A DNA stretch of 64,000 nt from NCBI GenBank assembly GCA_913061095.1, contig CAJXVM010000009.1, positions 1 through 64,000 on the forward strand. The letters run 5' to 3'. Shown here piece after piece: positions 52,473 through 62,222 of this stretch. A program made the translations under genes and the position numbers. A model generated the notes under the pieces. It had not been told where the DNA came from and ran no database searches. It was given only the letters and a program-made list of their open reading frames with translations. Position 1 is the stretch's first letter; each line of letters starts with the position of its first letter. This DNA is from an uncultured Ignavibacteria bacterium. GTDB lineage: Bacteria; Bacteroidota; Ignavibacteria; SZUA-365.

Positions 52473-53525
52473 ATGATCGAGAAAATTCGGGAAATGCTCG
52501 GCAACGAGGCCGACAATCTGCTCAATCATACCTGCAATACGATTCCGAAAGAATCCCTTCACCTGCCGGGACCGGATTTCGTGGACCGTGTCTGGAAAGA
52601 CAGTGACCGCAATCCCCGGGTGCTTGTGAACATGCAGCGCATCTATAATCACGGACGACTTGCGGGAACTGGATATATGTCCATTCTTCCCGTCGATCAG
52701 GGGATCGAACATAGTGCCGGGGCATCTTTCGCGCCGAATCCGATTTACTTTGATCCGGAAAATATCGTGAAACTGGCGATCGAAGGCGGATGCAACGGCG
52801 TGGCGAGCACGCTGGGCGTGCTCGGTTCCGTTGCCCGCCGCTATGCACATCAGATCCCCTTCATCGTCAAGATCAATCACAACGAGCTGCTGACCTATCC
52901 GAATACCTATGATCAGATCCTTTTCGGCAGCGTTGATCAGGCCTTCGATATGGGCGCGGCCGCCATCGGCGCGACGATCTATTTCGGTTCCGAAGAGTCC
53001 GATCGCCAGATCGTCGAGATCTCCGAGGCCTTCGAGTACGCACATGAACTCGGCATGGCGACCATTCTGTGGTGCTACCTTCGCAACCCGGATTTCAAGA
53101 AGGACAAGGACTACCATACGGCCGCTGATCTCACCGGACAGGCCAACCATCTCGGTGTCACGATCGAAGCCGATATCATCAAGCAGAAAATGCCGACCAA
53201 CAACGGCGGATATAATGCGATCGATTTTGGCAAGACACACCGACTCGTCTACGAACAGCTCAGTTCCGATCACCCGATCGACCTGACGCGCTACCAGGTG
53301 GCCAACTGCTACATGGGCCGCGCGGGACTGATCAACAGCGGCGGTGCCAGCTCCGGTGCGAGCGATCTGGCCGAGGCCGTGCAGACCGCGGTGATCAACA
53401 AGCGCGCCGGCGGACAGGGCCTGATCTCCGGCCGCAAGGCCTTCCAGCGTCCGATGAAGGAAGGCGCCGAACTGCTCAACGCCATCCAGGATGTGTACCT
53501 CGAAAGCGAGGTGACGGTCGCGTAA
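52473..53525 (+). CDS. fbaB: Class I fructose-bisphosphate aldolase, FbaB/DhnA type
   Basis: 350 residues, the same length as E. coli FbaB as I recall it. [13 protein letters not shown] and YPNTYDQ (Schiff-base lysine region), [51 protein letters not shown] and [14 protein letters not shown] are near-identical to that protein. Cleaves fructose-1,6-bisphosphate to DHAP and GAP. I place the start at 52473: the frame is open upstream through the epimerase region, but that is antisense coding. A direct repeat GAGCACGAGCAGC (52348 and 52371) lies in the promoter region. Confidence 0.93.
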   Translation: MIEKIREMLGNEADNLLNHTCNTIPKESLHLPGPDFVDRVWKDSDRNPRVLVNMQRIYNHGRLAGTGYMSILPVDQGIEHSAGASFAPNPIYFDPENIVKLAIEGGCNGVASTLGVLGSVARRYAHQIPFIVKINHNELLTYPNTYDQILFGSVDQAFDMGAAAIGATIYFGSEESDRQIVEISEAFEYAHELGMATILWCYLRNPDFKKDKDYHTAADLTGQANHLGVTIEADIIKQKMPTNNGGYNAIDFGKTHRLVYEQLSSDHPIDLTRYQVANCYMGRAGLINSGGASSGASDLAEAVQTAVINKRAGGQGLISGRKAFQRPMKEGAELLNAIQDVYLESEVTVA

Positions 53526-53619
53526 TTTCATGGGTGTGTAAGCAGCCCGAGTTCTGCCGCGGCCACGTCCGTGGAAGCTGAACAGATCTGCTGCAGCACC
53601 TCGCATACGATTCGTATCA

Positions 53620-53651
53620 GGCGCGCAGGATCCACCTTGGTTCTGCGCGCC
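53620..53651 (+). terminator. Possible terminator after fbaB
   Basis: GGCGCGCAG (53620-53628) pairs with CTGCGCGCC (53643-53651) around a 14-nt loop in the 242-nt gap between fbaB and the efflux adaptor gene. No U-run follows, so strength is uncertain. The rest of the gap has no gene signal. Confidence 0.4.
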
Positions 53652-53767
53652 GTCTGTATTCCCTCCTTTGAATCTTTTTCTCCTTCATTCGTAGAACAGG
53701 GTAAGCCCGCTGCTAACCATCCGATTCACGACGCAGGGCGCAATCGCGCAACAGGAAGGTATTCGAC

Positions 53768-54853
53768 ATGAAGAAATGGATATTTATCATCGCAGGTGCA
53801 GCCGCTGTCGTTCTCATCATCGTGTTCCTGTCATCCAACGGGGAGAGCCAGGCCGGTCCCTCGGTCATTGACGTGACGCGCGGGTCGGTGGTGCGCAAGG
53901 CGCTGGCTGTCGGTTCGATCGTCCCGGAAACGGAAATCAGCATCAAATCCAAGATCAGCGGCGTGGTCAAGTCGATCCATGCAGAGCCGGGCGACCGTGT
54001 CCGCGCCGGGGCGGTGCTCATGGTGATCAATCCCGATCCGACGCCGCTCGAGGTGGCCGAGGCCCGGCAGCGCATCGACCGGGCGACGATCGCACTGGAA
54101 ACGATCGAAAAGGAGTACGCACGTCAGAAGACACTGCTGGAAAAGGATCTGATCAGCGCGCAGGCGTTCGAGGGCGTCAAACAGCGCCACGACGAAGCGC
54201 GGCTTGCGCTCGACAATGCGCGCGAGTATCTCGACCTGCTCCAGACCGGTCGCGCGGTGGTCTCCGACACGCGTATCGAATCGGTGGTGCGCGCGCCGAT
54301 CGACGGCGTCGTCCTGCAGAAGCTCGCGAGCATCGGCGATCCGGTGGTGCCGCTGACCAGCTACCAGGTCGGCACGCCGCTCATGACCATGGCCGACATG
54401 GAGAAGATCCTTTTCAAAGGGACCGTCGATGAGATCGACGTCGGCAAGCTGGAAGAGGGGATGAGCGCGGAGATCCACGTTGGCGCGCTCCCGAATGCGA
54501 CGGTGAACGGCAGAATCCGCAAGATTTCCCTCAAGGGCGAGAAGCGGGAGAACGCAACGGTGTTCCCGATCGAAATCACCATCGATCCGAACGAGGAATT
54601 TACACTGCGCGCCGGCTACTCCGCCAACGCCGATGTCATCATCGAGCGTCACGACGACGTGCTCACCATTCCCGAGCGCCTGGTGCGCTTTCGCGGCGAC
54701 ACGGCGGTCGTGCGCCGTTTCACCGGACCTGGCACCACGCCGGATGAAACGGTCATCAGCACAGGGCTCTCTGATGCCATCACCATCGAGGTGACGGAGG
54801 GGCTGAACGGGGACGACCGTCTCGTGGAATGGGAAATCAAGCAGATCGACTGA
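53768..54853 (+). CDS. MacA-like periplasmic efflux adaptor (HlyD/RND-MFP family)
   Basis: 361 residues. An N-terminal membrane anchor (about 4-22) is followed by barrel-sandwich hybrid halves (SGVVKSIHAEPGDRVRAGAVLMVI and VVRAPIDGVVLQKL), an alpha-helical hairpin (about 98-160; RQRIDRATIALETIEKEYARQKTLLEKDLIS) and a beta-barrel with MTMADMEKILFKGTVDEIDV. Links an inner-membrane transporter to an outer channel. Start supported by the signal-like helix and AGGAAGG just upstream. The next two permeases are its likely partners; no ATPase is adjacent. Confidence 0.9.
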   Translation: MKKWIFIIAGAAAVVLIIVFLSSNGESQAGPSVIDVTRGSVVRKALAVGSIVPETEISIKSKISGVVKSIHAEPGDRVRAGAVLMVINPDPTPLEVAEARQRIDRATIALETIEKEYARQKTLLEKDLISAQAFEGVKQRHDEARLALDNAREYLDLLQTGRAVVSDTRIESVVRAPIDGVVLQKLASIGDPVVPLTSYQVGTPLMTMADMEKILFKGTVDEIDVGKLEEGMSAEIHVGALPNATVNGRIRKISLKGEKRENATVFPIEITIDPNEEFTLRAGYSANADVIIERHDDVLTIPERLVRFRGDTAVVRRFTGPGTTPDETVISTGLSDAITIEVTEGLNGDDRLVEWEIKQID

Positions 54854-54856
54854 CCC

Positions 54857-56107
54857 ATGTCATTTTTCGAGAACCTGAAATACACCGCCGCGGAATTCTG
54901 GCGCATTGCGCGGATGCAGAAGTCGCGCACGTTCATGACGGCCTTCGGCATCATCTGGGGTACGGTCACCGTCGTCGTGCTGCTGTCGTTCGGTGCGGGA
55001 CTCGAAGGCCATCTGGAGAAGTCCATGCACGGGCTGGGTGAGCGCATCGGCATCATGTTCGGCCGCCGCACCACCATCCCGTACCAGGGATTTCCCGACG
55101 GCCGTCGTATCCGCTTCCGCGCGGAGGATGCCGAGCTCCTGCGTTCGCAGGTGCCCGGCATGGGGCTGATTTCCCCCGAATACATGAGTTCCGAAAAACA
55201 TCTGCATAGCAACGGCAATGTCGAGGCGACCTCCGTGTCGGGCGTGATTCCGGAATTTCGCCTCATCCGCAACCTCGTGCCGCAGAGCGGGGGACGCTTC
55301 ATCAACCGGCTCGATATCGCGCAGCGGCGCAGTGTGATTTTTCTCGGCAACGAACTCGCCGACCGGCTCTTCGAGGGCGCCGATCCTGTGGGGCGCTATG
55401 TGCGGGTGGGACAGACGCCCATGCTGGTCATCGGCGTGATGCGCGCGAAGGAACAGGATGGCAACTACGGGCGCTGGGACAAAGATGTCGCGTGGATCCC
55501 ATCGACAACCTATGAGACCGTTTACGGGGATGTTTACCTGAACAACATCGTCTACAAACCCGCGGATCCTCGCGACGGGGAGATGGTGAAGGATGGCATC
55601 TACCGTGTGCTCGCGCGCAAGTACCGTTTCGATCCGCAGGACCGCGACGCCTTCAGCATCTGGGATACCGCGGAATATGATCAGTTCCTGTTCTATTTCT
55701 TTCTCGGCTTCAATCTTTTTATGGGCATGATCGGTCTTCTGAATCTCGTCATCGGCGGCATCGGCGTGGCCAACATCATGTACATCGCCGTCGAGGAGCG
55801 GAAGCGCGAAATCGGCATCCGCATGGCCCTGGGCGCACGCCGGAGGAATGTGCTCGCACAGTTTTTCTTTGAATCCCTCCTGCTGACTGGCGCCGGCGCA
55901 CTGATCGGTCTGCTGCTTTCCCTGCTCATCGTCGGACTCCTGCGGCAGCTCCCGATCGACGAGTTTGTGGGACTGCCGGTGATTTCTCCCTTCGTGATCA
56001 TCGTCACGGGAAGCATCCTGACGCTGACCGGTACCGTTGCCGGGTATTTCCCCGCGCGCCGTGCCGCGCATCTGCAGCCCGCGGTCTGCATTCAGATGGG
56101 GATGTGA
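54857..56107 (+). CDS. MacB-type ABC transporter permease (first)
   Basis: 416 residues. N-terminal membrane helix (about 31-52) then a MacB-like periplasmic domain (about 55-280; AEDAELLRSQVPGMGLISPEY..., VLRG-like fold unconfirmed), and three C-terminal helices with the FtsX-like signature EERKREIGIRMALGARRRNVLAQFFFES (about 310-337). Lacks its own ATPase domain. Starts 3 nt after the adaptor and ends 1 nt before the second permease. Confidence 0.88.
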   Translation: MSFFENLKYTAAEFWRIARMQKSRTFMTAFGIIWGTVTVVVLLSFGAGLEGHLEKSMHGLGERIGIMFGRRTTIPYQGFPDGRRIRFRAEDAELLRSQVPGMGLISPEYMSSEKHLHSNGNVEATSVSGVIPEFRLIRNLVPQSGGRFINRLDIAQRRSVIFLGNELADRLFEGADPVGRYVRVGQTPMLVIGVMRAKEQDGNYGRWDKDVAWIPSTTYETVYGDVYLNNIVYKPADPRDGEMVKDGIYRVLARKYRFDPQDRDAFSIWDTAEYDQFLFYFFLGFNLFMGMIGLLNLVIGGIGVANIMYIAVEERKREIGIRMALGARRRNVLAQFFFESLLLTGAGALIGLLLSLLIVGLLRQLPIDEFVGLPVISPFVIIVTGSILTLTGTVAGYFPARRAAHLQPAVCIQMGM

Positions 56108-56108
56108 C

Positions 56109-57362
56109 ATGGCACGCCTGAACGCACTGCTTCGCGAATTCATCCACGACCTCGGGGCGCACCGGCTTCGTGCGGCCTTGACCATTCTCGCCTTTGTCTG
56201 GGGCACCGCCGCCGTGGTGCTGCTGCTGGCATTTGGGACCGGACTGAAGCGGAGCCTCATGGAGGCCATGACGAATTCCGGCGACGGCATCACGCGGCTG
56301 TACGGTGGCACGACGTCGCGCACCTATGAGGGATTCCCGAAAGGGCGCGACATCCGCTTCGTGGAGGAAGATGTGGAGATGCTTCGCGAGGCGGTGCGGG
56401 GCATCCGCAGCATCACCCCCGCGTACGGCCGGTACGACATCCAGGTGCGTTACGAAAGAAACAAGACGTCCGGATACACGATCGGTGTATATCCTGAAAT
56501 GCAGTACCAGCGCAGCATGTATCCCGAGTACGGCGGACGGTTCATCAGTGACGCCGACCTGCGGGAGAAGCGGCGCGTACTGGTGCTGGGGTCCGAGATC
56601 GCTGAGAAACTGTTCGGGGAGGTCAATCCCGTCGGAAGAACCGTTGTCCTCGAGGGAGTGCCATTCACTGTCATCGGTCAGCTGCAGGACAAAAAGCAGA
56701 TGGGGATGAGCAACGGTCCGGATTCCCGGCGCGTGATCATGCCTGCGTCGGTGTATCGGACCATGTTCAATCCCGATCACGTCGATCACATCGTCATTCA
56801 GCCTGAGCATCCCGGAGCGAGTGCCGCGATCAACCAGCGTGTGCTGGACGTGCTTTCCGCAAAATACAAGTTCGACAAGGATGACAGCCGTGCCTATCTC
56901 GCATGGGATCACGCCGAGCAGAGACGTGTCATGCGCCTGATCGGACTCGGGCTGACAATCTTTCTCGGTGTTGTCGGAGGAATGACGCTCGTGATCGCCG
57001 GCGTGGGCGTGGCGAATATCATGCTGGTGATCGTGCGGGAACGTACAAGGGAAATTGGCGTGAAGATGGCCGTGGGGGCGCGCAGGAAGGACATTCTCGC
57101 GCAGTTCCTTTTCGAGGCCGTGATGATTGCATTCACCGGTGGCGCTGTCGGCCTGCTGTTCGCGGGCAGTGTGATCGGCTTCATCCAGTCACTGCCGCCG
57201 ACGGACAACTTCGGGCTGCAGCTGCTGGGGCGTCCGGTCATGTCACTGTCGGTCACCGTGATTACGGTGACGGTGTTGTCGCTCATCGCCGTTATCGCCG
57301 GGTACATCCCCGCGCGTCGCGCCGCGTCCGTTGATCCCATCGAATCCCTCCGCTACGAATAA
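56109..57362 (+). CDS. MacB-type ABC transporter permease (second)
   Basis: 417 residues from ATG 56109, directly after the first permease stop; an upstream frame extension to 56037 is not needed. Same architecture: N-terminal helix (about 24-46), periplasmic MacB-PCD-like domain (about 50-280), and C-terminal RERTREIGVKMAVGARRKDILAQFLFEA with three helices. Probably a heterodimer with the first permease. No ATPase gene follows; the next gene downstream is on the other strand and belongs to another operon. Confidence 0.88.
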   Translation: MARLNALLREFIHDLGAHRLRAALTILAFVWGTAAVVLLLAFGTGLKRSLMEAMTNSGDGITRLYGGTTSRTYEGFPKGRDIRFVEEDVEMLREAVRGIRSITPAYGRYDIQVRYERNKTSGYTIGVYPEMQYQRSMYPEYGGRFISDADLREKRRVLVLGSEIAEKLFGEVNPVGRTVVLEGVPFTVIGQLQDKKQMGMSNGPDSRRVIMPASVYRTMFNPDHVDHIVIQPEHPGASAAINQRVLDVLSAKYKFDKDDSRAYLAWDHAEQRRVMRLIGLGLTIFLGVVGGMTLVIAGVGVANIMLVIVRERTREIGVKMAVGARRKDILAQFLFEAVMIAFTGGAVGLLFAGSVIGFIQSLPPTDNFGLQLLGRPVMSLSVTVITVTVLSLIAVIAGYIPARRAASVDPIESLRYE

Positions 57363-57371
57363 ACGATACCG

Positions 57372-57494
57372 GAACAACGAAGTCCCGAAGAGAACGAAGG
57401 CTGTTTCACAGCAGAAACAAACAGCAGGTTCGCCGGGGTCTCTCTTTCGAATGAACGCTTCGTGTCTTCGAGTCCCCGTGTCTTCGTGTCCCCA
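57372..57494. repeat. Truncated NACGAAG palindrome
   Basis: GGAACAACGAAGTCCCGAAGAGAACGAAGG (57372-57401), then a CTGTTT...AAACAG core and TCTTCGTGTCC-like right side to 57494. The left arm carries the inner words and the right arm the outer words of the element at 585, as if the inner right and outer left parts were lost. Sits between convergent permease and AttH genes. Confidence 0.6.
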
Positions 57495-57499
57495 AGAGC

Positions 57500-58672
57500 T
57501 TATTCTTCGTATCCCGTGAGTTCGACGTAGCCATATCCGCCGCGGTCGCCGGTGACGCGCACGGCGCCCTCCCAGTAGAGAACGGAAAGCGGCATTTCCT
57601 GGTCGTCCTGCATCGGAGTGATACGCAGGATCATGCCGAGAGGCACGATGCTGATATCCCACCCCGACGGCCACGTGATGCCGGTGCGAGGGGAGGTCCA
57701 GCTGCTGCGCGGGACGATGCGGAAATCCCTGCTTTCCAGCTTCTGCGTGCCGCCATCCACGTCAATGAAGATGCCGGAGGAAAACGGATCCACGCCGCCG
57801 TCGCGCAGCCGCAGCTGGTAGAGCATGAGCTCGGTACCGTCGTCGAACTGCAGGGAGAACCAGTCCCACCCGCTTTGTTCTTCTGCAAGGACGCTGGTAC
57901 TCCATTCGCGGTCGAGCCAACTCCGGCCGGTTATAGGGACGCGCTCCCCGTTGAGCAGCACGTGCCCCCGGGTTTCCTGCCGCGTGCGGCTGTAGTAGTA
58001 TGAGGCATTCCCGGGGTCACCGCTCTTGCGGCTGAGACCGCGTTCACCCTGCAGCACGCGCGGCTTGGTGGCGCGAAGGGAAAGATCGATCCCGAAACCA
58101 TCCTGTTCGGCGAACAGGCGGACGCTGTCGGGGTGTCCTGTCGCCTGCCAGTTGTCGATCCAGACCCGGAAGGGATCTGCCTGGGCACCGGCGAGTCCCG
58201 CCACGCCGCGGCTGAAGCGTTCGAAGGGATAAAAGCGCTCGCCGTCGATGTCACTCAGCGCGAGATGCGCGAAGTAGAGCTGGCGGCTGCGCCATTCGCT
58301 GCCGCTGATGGAGTCGGGCGCGAGTGCCTGGCGGAATACCGTGAACTGGTAGCCGAAGCGCCGTCCGTCGCCGGCGGTGAGGTTTCCCGTCCAGTACCAC
58401 CACTCGGTCTTGAAATCCGGATGCGGACCGGCGTCCGCGGGGAAGCGAAACTCTCGCGGCCCGTAGGCGCGCGCGTAGCCTGTCGTGTCGGCGCCCGAAA
58501 GCGCGGCGAGTCCCTGTGTATCCTCGCCGGGTTTGTCCTTTTCATGATCGCATGCGGGGAGGAGTACGAGTGCGAGCAGGGGTAGGAACACGAGCAGCCG
58601 CAGGCCGAGCCGAAGCCATGCGTTCAGCTTCTCGAAGCCGTTCGAGATACTGCGGGTAAAAAGGCGGAGCAT
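57500..58672 (-). CDS. AttH/CrtC-like lipocalin-fold lipoprotein
   Basis: About 390 residues from ATG 58672; GTG 58696 adds eight but would overlap the permease stop by 11 nt. Signal anchor then lipobox LLPA-C (about 41 from that start). The body matches the hydroxyneurosporene synthase (CrtC)/AttH family: PHPDFKTEWWYWTGNL, FGYQFTVFRQ, YYYSRTRQETRG and SWLDREWSTSVLAEEQSGWDWFSLQ. In att-type operons it accompanies an ABC transporter, as here. Probably an outer-membrane-directed lipid or polymer binder; ligand unknown. Ends beside the 57372 repeat. Confidence 0.82.
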   Translation of the reverse strand: MLRLFTRSISNGFEKLNAWLRLGLRLLVFLPLLALVLLPACDHEKDKPGEDTQGLAALSGADTTGYARAYGPREFRFPADAGPHPDFKTEWWYWTGNLTAGDGRRFGYQFTVFRQALAPDSISGSEWRSRQLYFAHLALSDIDGERFYPFERFSRGVAGLAGAQADPFRVWIDNWQATGHPDSVRLFAEQDGFGIDLSLRATKPRVLQGERGLSRKSGDPGNASYYYSRTRQETRGHVLLNGERVPITGRSWLDREWSTSVLAEEQSGWDWFSLQFDDGTELMLYQLRLRDGGVDPFSSGIFIDVDGGTQKLESRDFRIVPRSSWTSPRTGITWPSGWDISIVPLGMILRITPMQDDQEMPLSVLYWEGAVRVTGDRGGYGYVELTGYEE

Positions 58673-58685
58673 GACGTGTCGTCTG

Positions 58686-61226
58686 TTATTCCGCACGGAG
58701 GGCCTCCGCGGGTTTTATGCGTCCGAAGCGGATGGCGGGATACAGCCCTGCGAGCATCGCGGCCGAGACAGCCACGCCGAAGGCCTGCAGGAGGTCCAGC
58801 GGCTGCAGGTGCAGGGCGAGTGTCCACCCGAAGGAACGCAGGTTGATGACAAATATCAGGATGAGTGCCATGAGGAAACCGACGGGCAGCGCGAGCAGCC
58901 CGGATATTGCGCCCATGATGCCGGTCTCCGTGAGAATGAGCCGTGTCACCTGTGTGCGCGACATGCCGGTGGCGCGCAGCGTGCCGATCTCGCGCGTCCG
59001 CTCGAGCTGCAATGCCATCAGTGCGTTGAAAACGCCGATGAAGGCGACGAGCGCGGCGAGCAGCTGCAGGGCGGCGGTGATGCTGAAGGTGCGGTCGAAG
59101 ATGTCCATGGCCGCGCCCCGCAGGCCGCGGTTGGACTGCACGATGAGCTGTTCTTCCGCGTGCAGATCCTGCTGCAGCTGTGCAACGACACGATCGGCGT
59201 TCGTACCCGGACGCAGGAAGGCTGCGACCGAGGAGATGAGCGTGTCGCTCCAGAACCGCCGGTAGATGTTATCCTCCATCAGCACGGTGCCCTTGTCGCT
59301 GGAGTAATCGTAATAGATCCCCGCCACGGGAAAGCGCTGCTCTCCACGGTCGGTGAGAAGCGTCACGGCGGCATCCGCATCAGCCGCGATATCGTTGCGG
59401 TATGCGAAGGGCTCGGATATCAGCACCGCGCCGCGTTCGAGCGCATTCCATGTCTCCGAACGGCTTCGGGGCAGCCACTTGAACGGACGCCGCTCGGCGA
59501 TGTCGTCGGTGACCGCGACGAGCTGATGCATGCCGTAGCGCTCGGAGGTGAGTGTCAGGGTCCGCGCCGTTGAAGTGCGCGTGACATCCGGATGCGCGTC
59601 CACCTGCCGCCGGAGCTCCGGCGAGGTCCCCTCGTTCTGCCCGGCTCCGGTGAAGGGAATTGTGACGAATATGTCTGCCCCCAGCGTGGTACCGAGCCAG
59701 TCGACCACCGTCTGACGGAATGAGCCGATCATGGTATTGACACCGACGATCACGGAGACGGCGATCATCAACGCGGCGATGGCCACGGTCGTGCGGCTCA
59801 GAGAACGCGCGATACTGCGTGCCGCCATCCCGCCGGTGATGCCGAGTACGCGGCGCAGTGCCGGAGCGAGCACGCGCATCAGAAAGCGCAGAGTGACGGG
59901 AATCAGAAAGGATGCGGCCACGAGAAGCAGGAACACGGCGGCGAAGCTGAGATCGATGCGCCTGTGCGGCAGGTAAATCAGCAGCGCGCTTACTGCGAGC
60001 AACAGCAACCCGGCGATGGTGAGACGCGGGAGGATATGCCGGATGCGGTCTTCGAGTCCGATCCGCCGCATGACACCCGCAGGACGACTGCGCATCGCTT
60101 CCCGCGCAGGGGGATACGCCGCGAGCAGCGAGGCGCCGAGTCCAAGCGCAATCCCCTTGATGAACGTCCACGGCGACAGCACGACGTCGGTCACCGTCAT
60201 CGTGTAATACAGGTCCGAAATCGTGCGCGTCACGAGATCCAGCGCGCCGCTGCCGAGGAGCATGCCGAGGAACAGTCCCAGCAGGGTTCCGGCGGATGCA
60301 AGCATCGCGGTCTCCCCGAGGATCATTCCGGCGATCTGTCCGCGGGATGCGCCGACGGCTCGCAGCACGCCGAACTGCTCACGCCGCTGCACAACAGAAA
60401 ACGAAACCGTGTCGTAGATGAGAAACATCCCCACCACGAGAGCGAGCAGGCTCAGTGCCGTGAGGTTCAGGGAGAATGCTTCCGTCATCGAGGATATGGC
60501 GCTGCTGCGTTTTTCCGCGCGCTGGATGCGCACGCCGTCCGGAAGCACGTCACGCAGCGTGCCGGCAGCGGCAGCGCTGTCGGACGGCAGGATGAGATCG
60601 ATATGACTCAGCCGACCGTGCATCGCGAGCATGTCCTGCGCGGTGGCGATGTCGGCGATGATCATTCCGCGGAGCGAGCGTCGCGCAAGTTCATCCGACG
60701 GCTGAAGCAGTGCCGTCACGACCGCACGCAGCCGCCGGGGCTCACGCAGGAGCACGAGCGAATCTCCCGGACGCACATTCAGTTCAGCAGCGAGATCGCG
60801 CGAGAGAAGGACAGCCCCTTCCCGTGTCATAAAGCGCTGCAGGATGGAGAAATCGACGCTGCGTCCGACATAGCTGCGGAAGGGCGCCTCCGAGAAGGGG
60901 TCGATGCCGAGCAGGCGCAGGATCCGGCCGTCCGCTGTCTGCACGACGCCCTCGATGACCGGCGCACTGGGACGAAAGCCTGTCGTTCTGCGGAGCTGTG
61001 TGAACACGGTATCGGCGATCCCGGTCGGACCACCGACGATCTGATGGGTGGCTTTTCCCGTGAGGCTGCTGGTGGACATGCGGAAGCTGCGATCCGCGCT
61101 GACATTCGCGATGTCGATGCCAATGACAACGGCGACCCCCAGCGCCACGCCGAGTACCAGCAGTGCCGCCTGCAGCGGATGCCTGCGATGATAGCGAAGT
61201 CCGGTCCGCAGCAGTGCGCGGTTCAT
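58686..61226 (-). CDS. Long FtsX-like ABC transporter permease, two-domain (AttF/AttG-like)
   Basis: 846 residues. N-terminal helix (about 15-38), periplasmic region, three helices (about 250-370) with LRAVGASRGQIAGMILGE, a middle helical region, a second periplasmic domain, and a final FtsX unit (about 720-840) with LERTREIGTLRATGMSRTQVTRLIL. Two fused FtsX domains are typical of permeases whose ATPase is a separate gene. Overlaps the ATPase stop by 4 nt. Likely lipoprotein or lipid extrusion with the adjacent AttH-like protein. Confidence 0.88.
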   Translation of the reverse strand: MNRALLRTGLRYHRRHPLQAALLVLGVALGVAVVIGIDIANVSADRSFRMSTSSLTGKATHQIVGGPTGIADTVFTQLRRTTGFRPSAPVIEGVVQTADGRILRLLGIDPFSEAPFRSYVGRSVDFSILQRFMTREGAVLLSRDLAAELNVRPGDSLVLLREPRRLRAVVTALLQPSDELARRSLRGMIIADIATAQDMLAMHGRLSHIDLILPSDSAAAAGTLRDVLPDGVRIQRAEKRSSAISSMTEAFSLNLTALSLLALVVGMFLIYDTVSFSVVQRREQFGVLRAVGASRGQIAGMILGETAMLASAGTLLGLFLGMLLGSGALDLVTRTISDLYYTMTVTDVVLSPWTFIKGIALGLGASLLAAYPPAREAMRSRPAGVMRRIGLEDRIRHILPRLTIAGLLLLAVSALLIYLPHRRIDLSFAAVFLLLVAASFLIPVTLRFLMRVLAPALRRVLGITGGMAARSIARSLSRTTVAIAALMIAVSVIVGVNTMIGSFRQTVVDWLGTTLGADIFVTIPFTGAGQNEGTSPELRRQVDAHPDVTRTSTARTLTLTSERYGMHQLVAVTDDIAERRPFKWLPRSRSETWNALERGAVLISEPFAYRNDIAADADAAVTLLTDRGEQRFPVAGIYYDYSSDKGTVLMEDNIYRRFWSDTLISSVAAFLRPGTNADRVVAQLQQDLHAEEQLIVQSNRGLRGAAMDIFDRTFSITAALQLLAALVAFIGVFNALMALQLERTREIGTLRATGMSRTQVTRLILTETGIMGAISGLLALPVGFLMALILIFVINLRSFGWTLALHLQPLDLLQAFGVAVSAAMLAGLYPAIRFGRIKPAEALRAE

Positions 61227-61981
61227 CGCGATGTCGCCTCCGCCTGAAGCTCACGGGCGCGCTCCTGCAGTGCGCGTTCATGCCGCAGCAGTTCTTCGAG
61301 ATCGATAGGCTGCAATCCCCGGTCACGCACTTCATAGACATGATCCGCCCATGGCAGGGCATCGTGGCTGTGCGTGGCCATGATGAGCGTTTTCCCGGCT
61401 TCGCGGGTGAGTTCGAGCAGAAGGCGCAGCACCTGCTCGCCGGTGCGGCCGTCGAGATTACCGGTGGGCTCGTCAGCCAGTATGACCAGCGGATCATGTG
61501 CCAGTGCGCGCACAATTGCCACGCGCTGCTGCTCACCGCCGGAGAGCGTCTCCGGCATGGCGTCGCGTTTGTGCGCCAGTTCCACGCGCTCGAGCAGCTC
61601 GCCGGCCCGCCTTCGGGCGTCAGCCCCTGCGCTGCCGTCCAGCTCCAGCGGAAGCACAACGTTTTCCACGACGGTGAGTGTGGGAATCAGGTGGAAGAAC
61701 TGGAAGATTGTACCGATATCACGGCGCCGGTACAGTGTCAGTTCCTGTTCGGCCATGGCGCTGACCTCGCGATCCGCGACGAGGATACGTCCGCTGTCGG
61801 GGGCGTCAATGCCGCCGATCATGTTGAGCAGCGTGCTTTTTCCCGATCCGCTGCGTCCAAGGAGCATGTGGCAGCGTCCTTCGGCAAAGGACATCGAGCA
61901 GTTCTCGAGCACGGTCTGCTCGGTCTCACCCTGCCGGTAGCGGCGAGTGACATCCTCCAGTACGATGAAATGTTCCTTCAT
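61223..61981 (-). CDS. ABC transporter ATP-binding protein (LolD/MacB-like)
   Basis: About 252 residues. ATG 61981 is chosen because GGAAG lies 5 nt upstream; a start at 62005 (MMNNMEAGM...) is possible. Walker [10 protein letters not shown] (about 44-52), Q-loop [11 protein letters not shown], signature LSGGEQQR and Walker [14 protein letters not shown] are complete, as in LolD/MacB ATPases. It feeds the long permease that follows. Whether it also serves the permease pair at 54857 on the other strand is unknown. Confidence 0.92.
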   Translation of the reverse strand: MKEHFIVLEDVTRRYRQGETEQTVLENCSMSFAEGRCHMLLGRSGSGKSTLLNMIGGIDAPDSGRILVADREVSAMAEQELTLYRRRDIGTIFQFFHLIPTLTVVENVVLPLELDGSAGADARRRAGELLERVELAHKRDAMPETLSGGEQQRVAIVRALAHDPLVILADEPTGNLDGRTGEQVLRLLLELTREAGKTLIMATHSHDALPWADHVYEVRDRGLQPIDLEELLRHERALQERARELQAEATSR

Positions 61982-62061
61982 TCCAGCTTCCATGTTGTTC
62001 ATCACACCCCATACAACACGCTTGAAGCTTCAAATAACTCCCCGGGGAGAGAATATTCTTG

Positions 62062-62222
62062 GGGGCACGAAGGGCACGAAGTCGCGAAGACACGAAGAAT
62101 TTGAACAACGAAGTCATCGAAGGAAGCGAAGAAGCATTTTCACAGAAAAGACCCGGCAAACCTGCCGGATCTTTCCTGTGATAGAAATCTTCGTTCCTTC
62201 GTCCCTTCGTTGTTCAAATTCA
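62062..62222. repeat. NACGAAG palindrome before cydB stop
   Basis: GCACGAAGGGCACGAAG... then GAATTTGAACAACGAAG (62097-62113) mirrored by CTTCGTTGTTCAAATTC (62206-62222). The centre holds CGGCA...TGCCGG. Same family as 585-789. It abuts the cydB stop codon (62223-62225), downstream of cydB on the minus strand. Confidence 0.75.
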
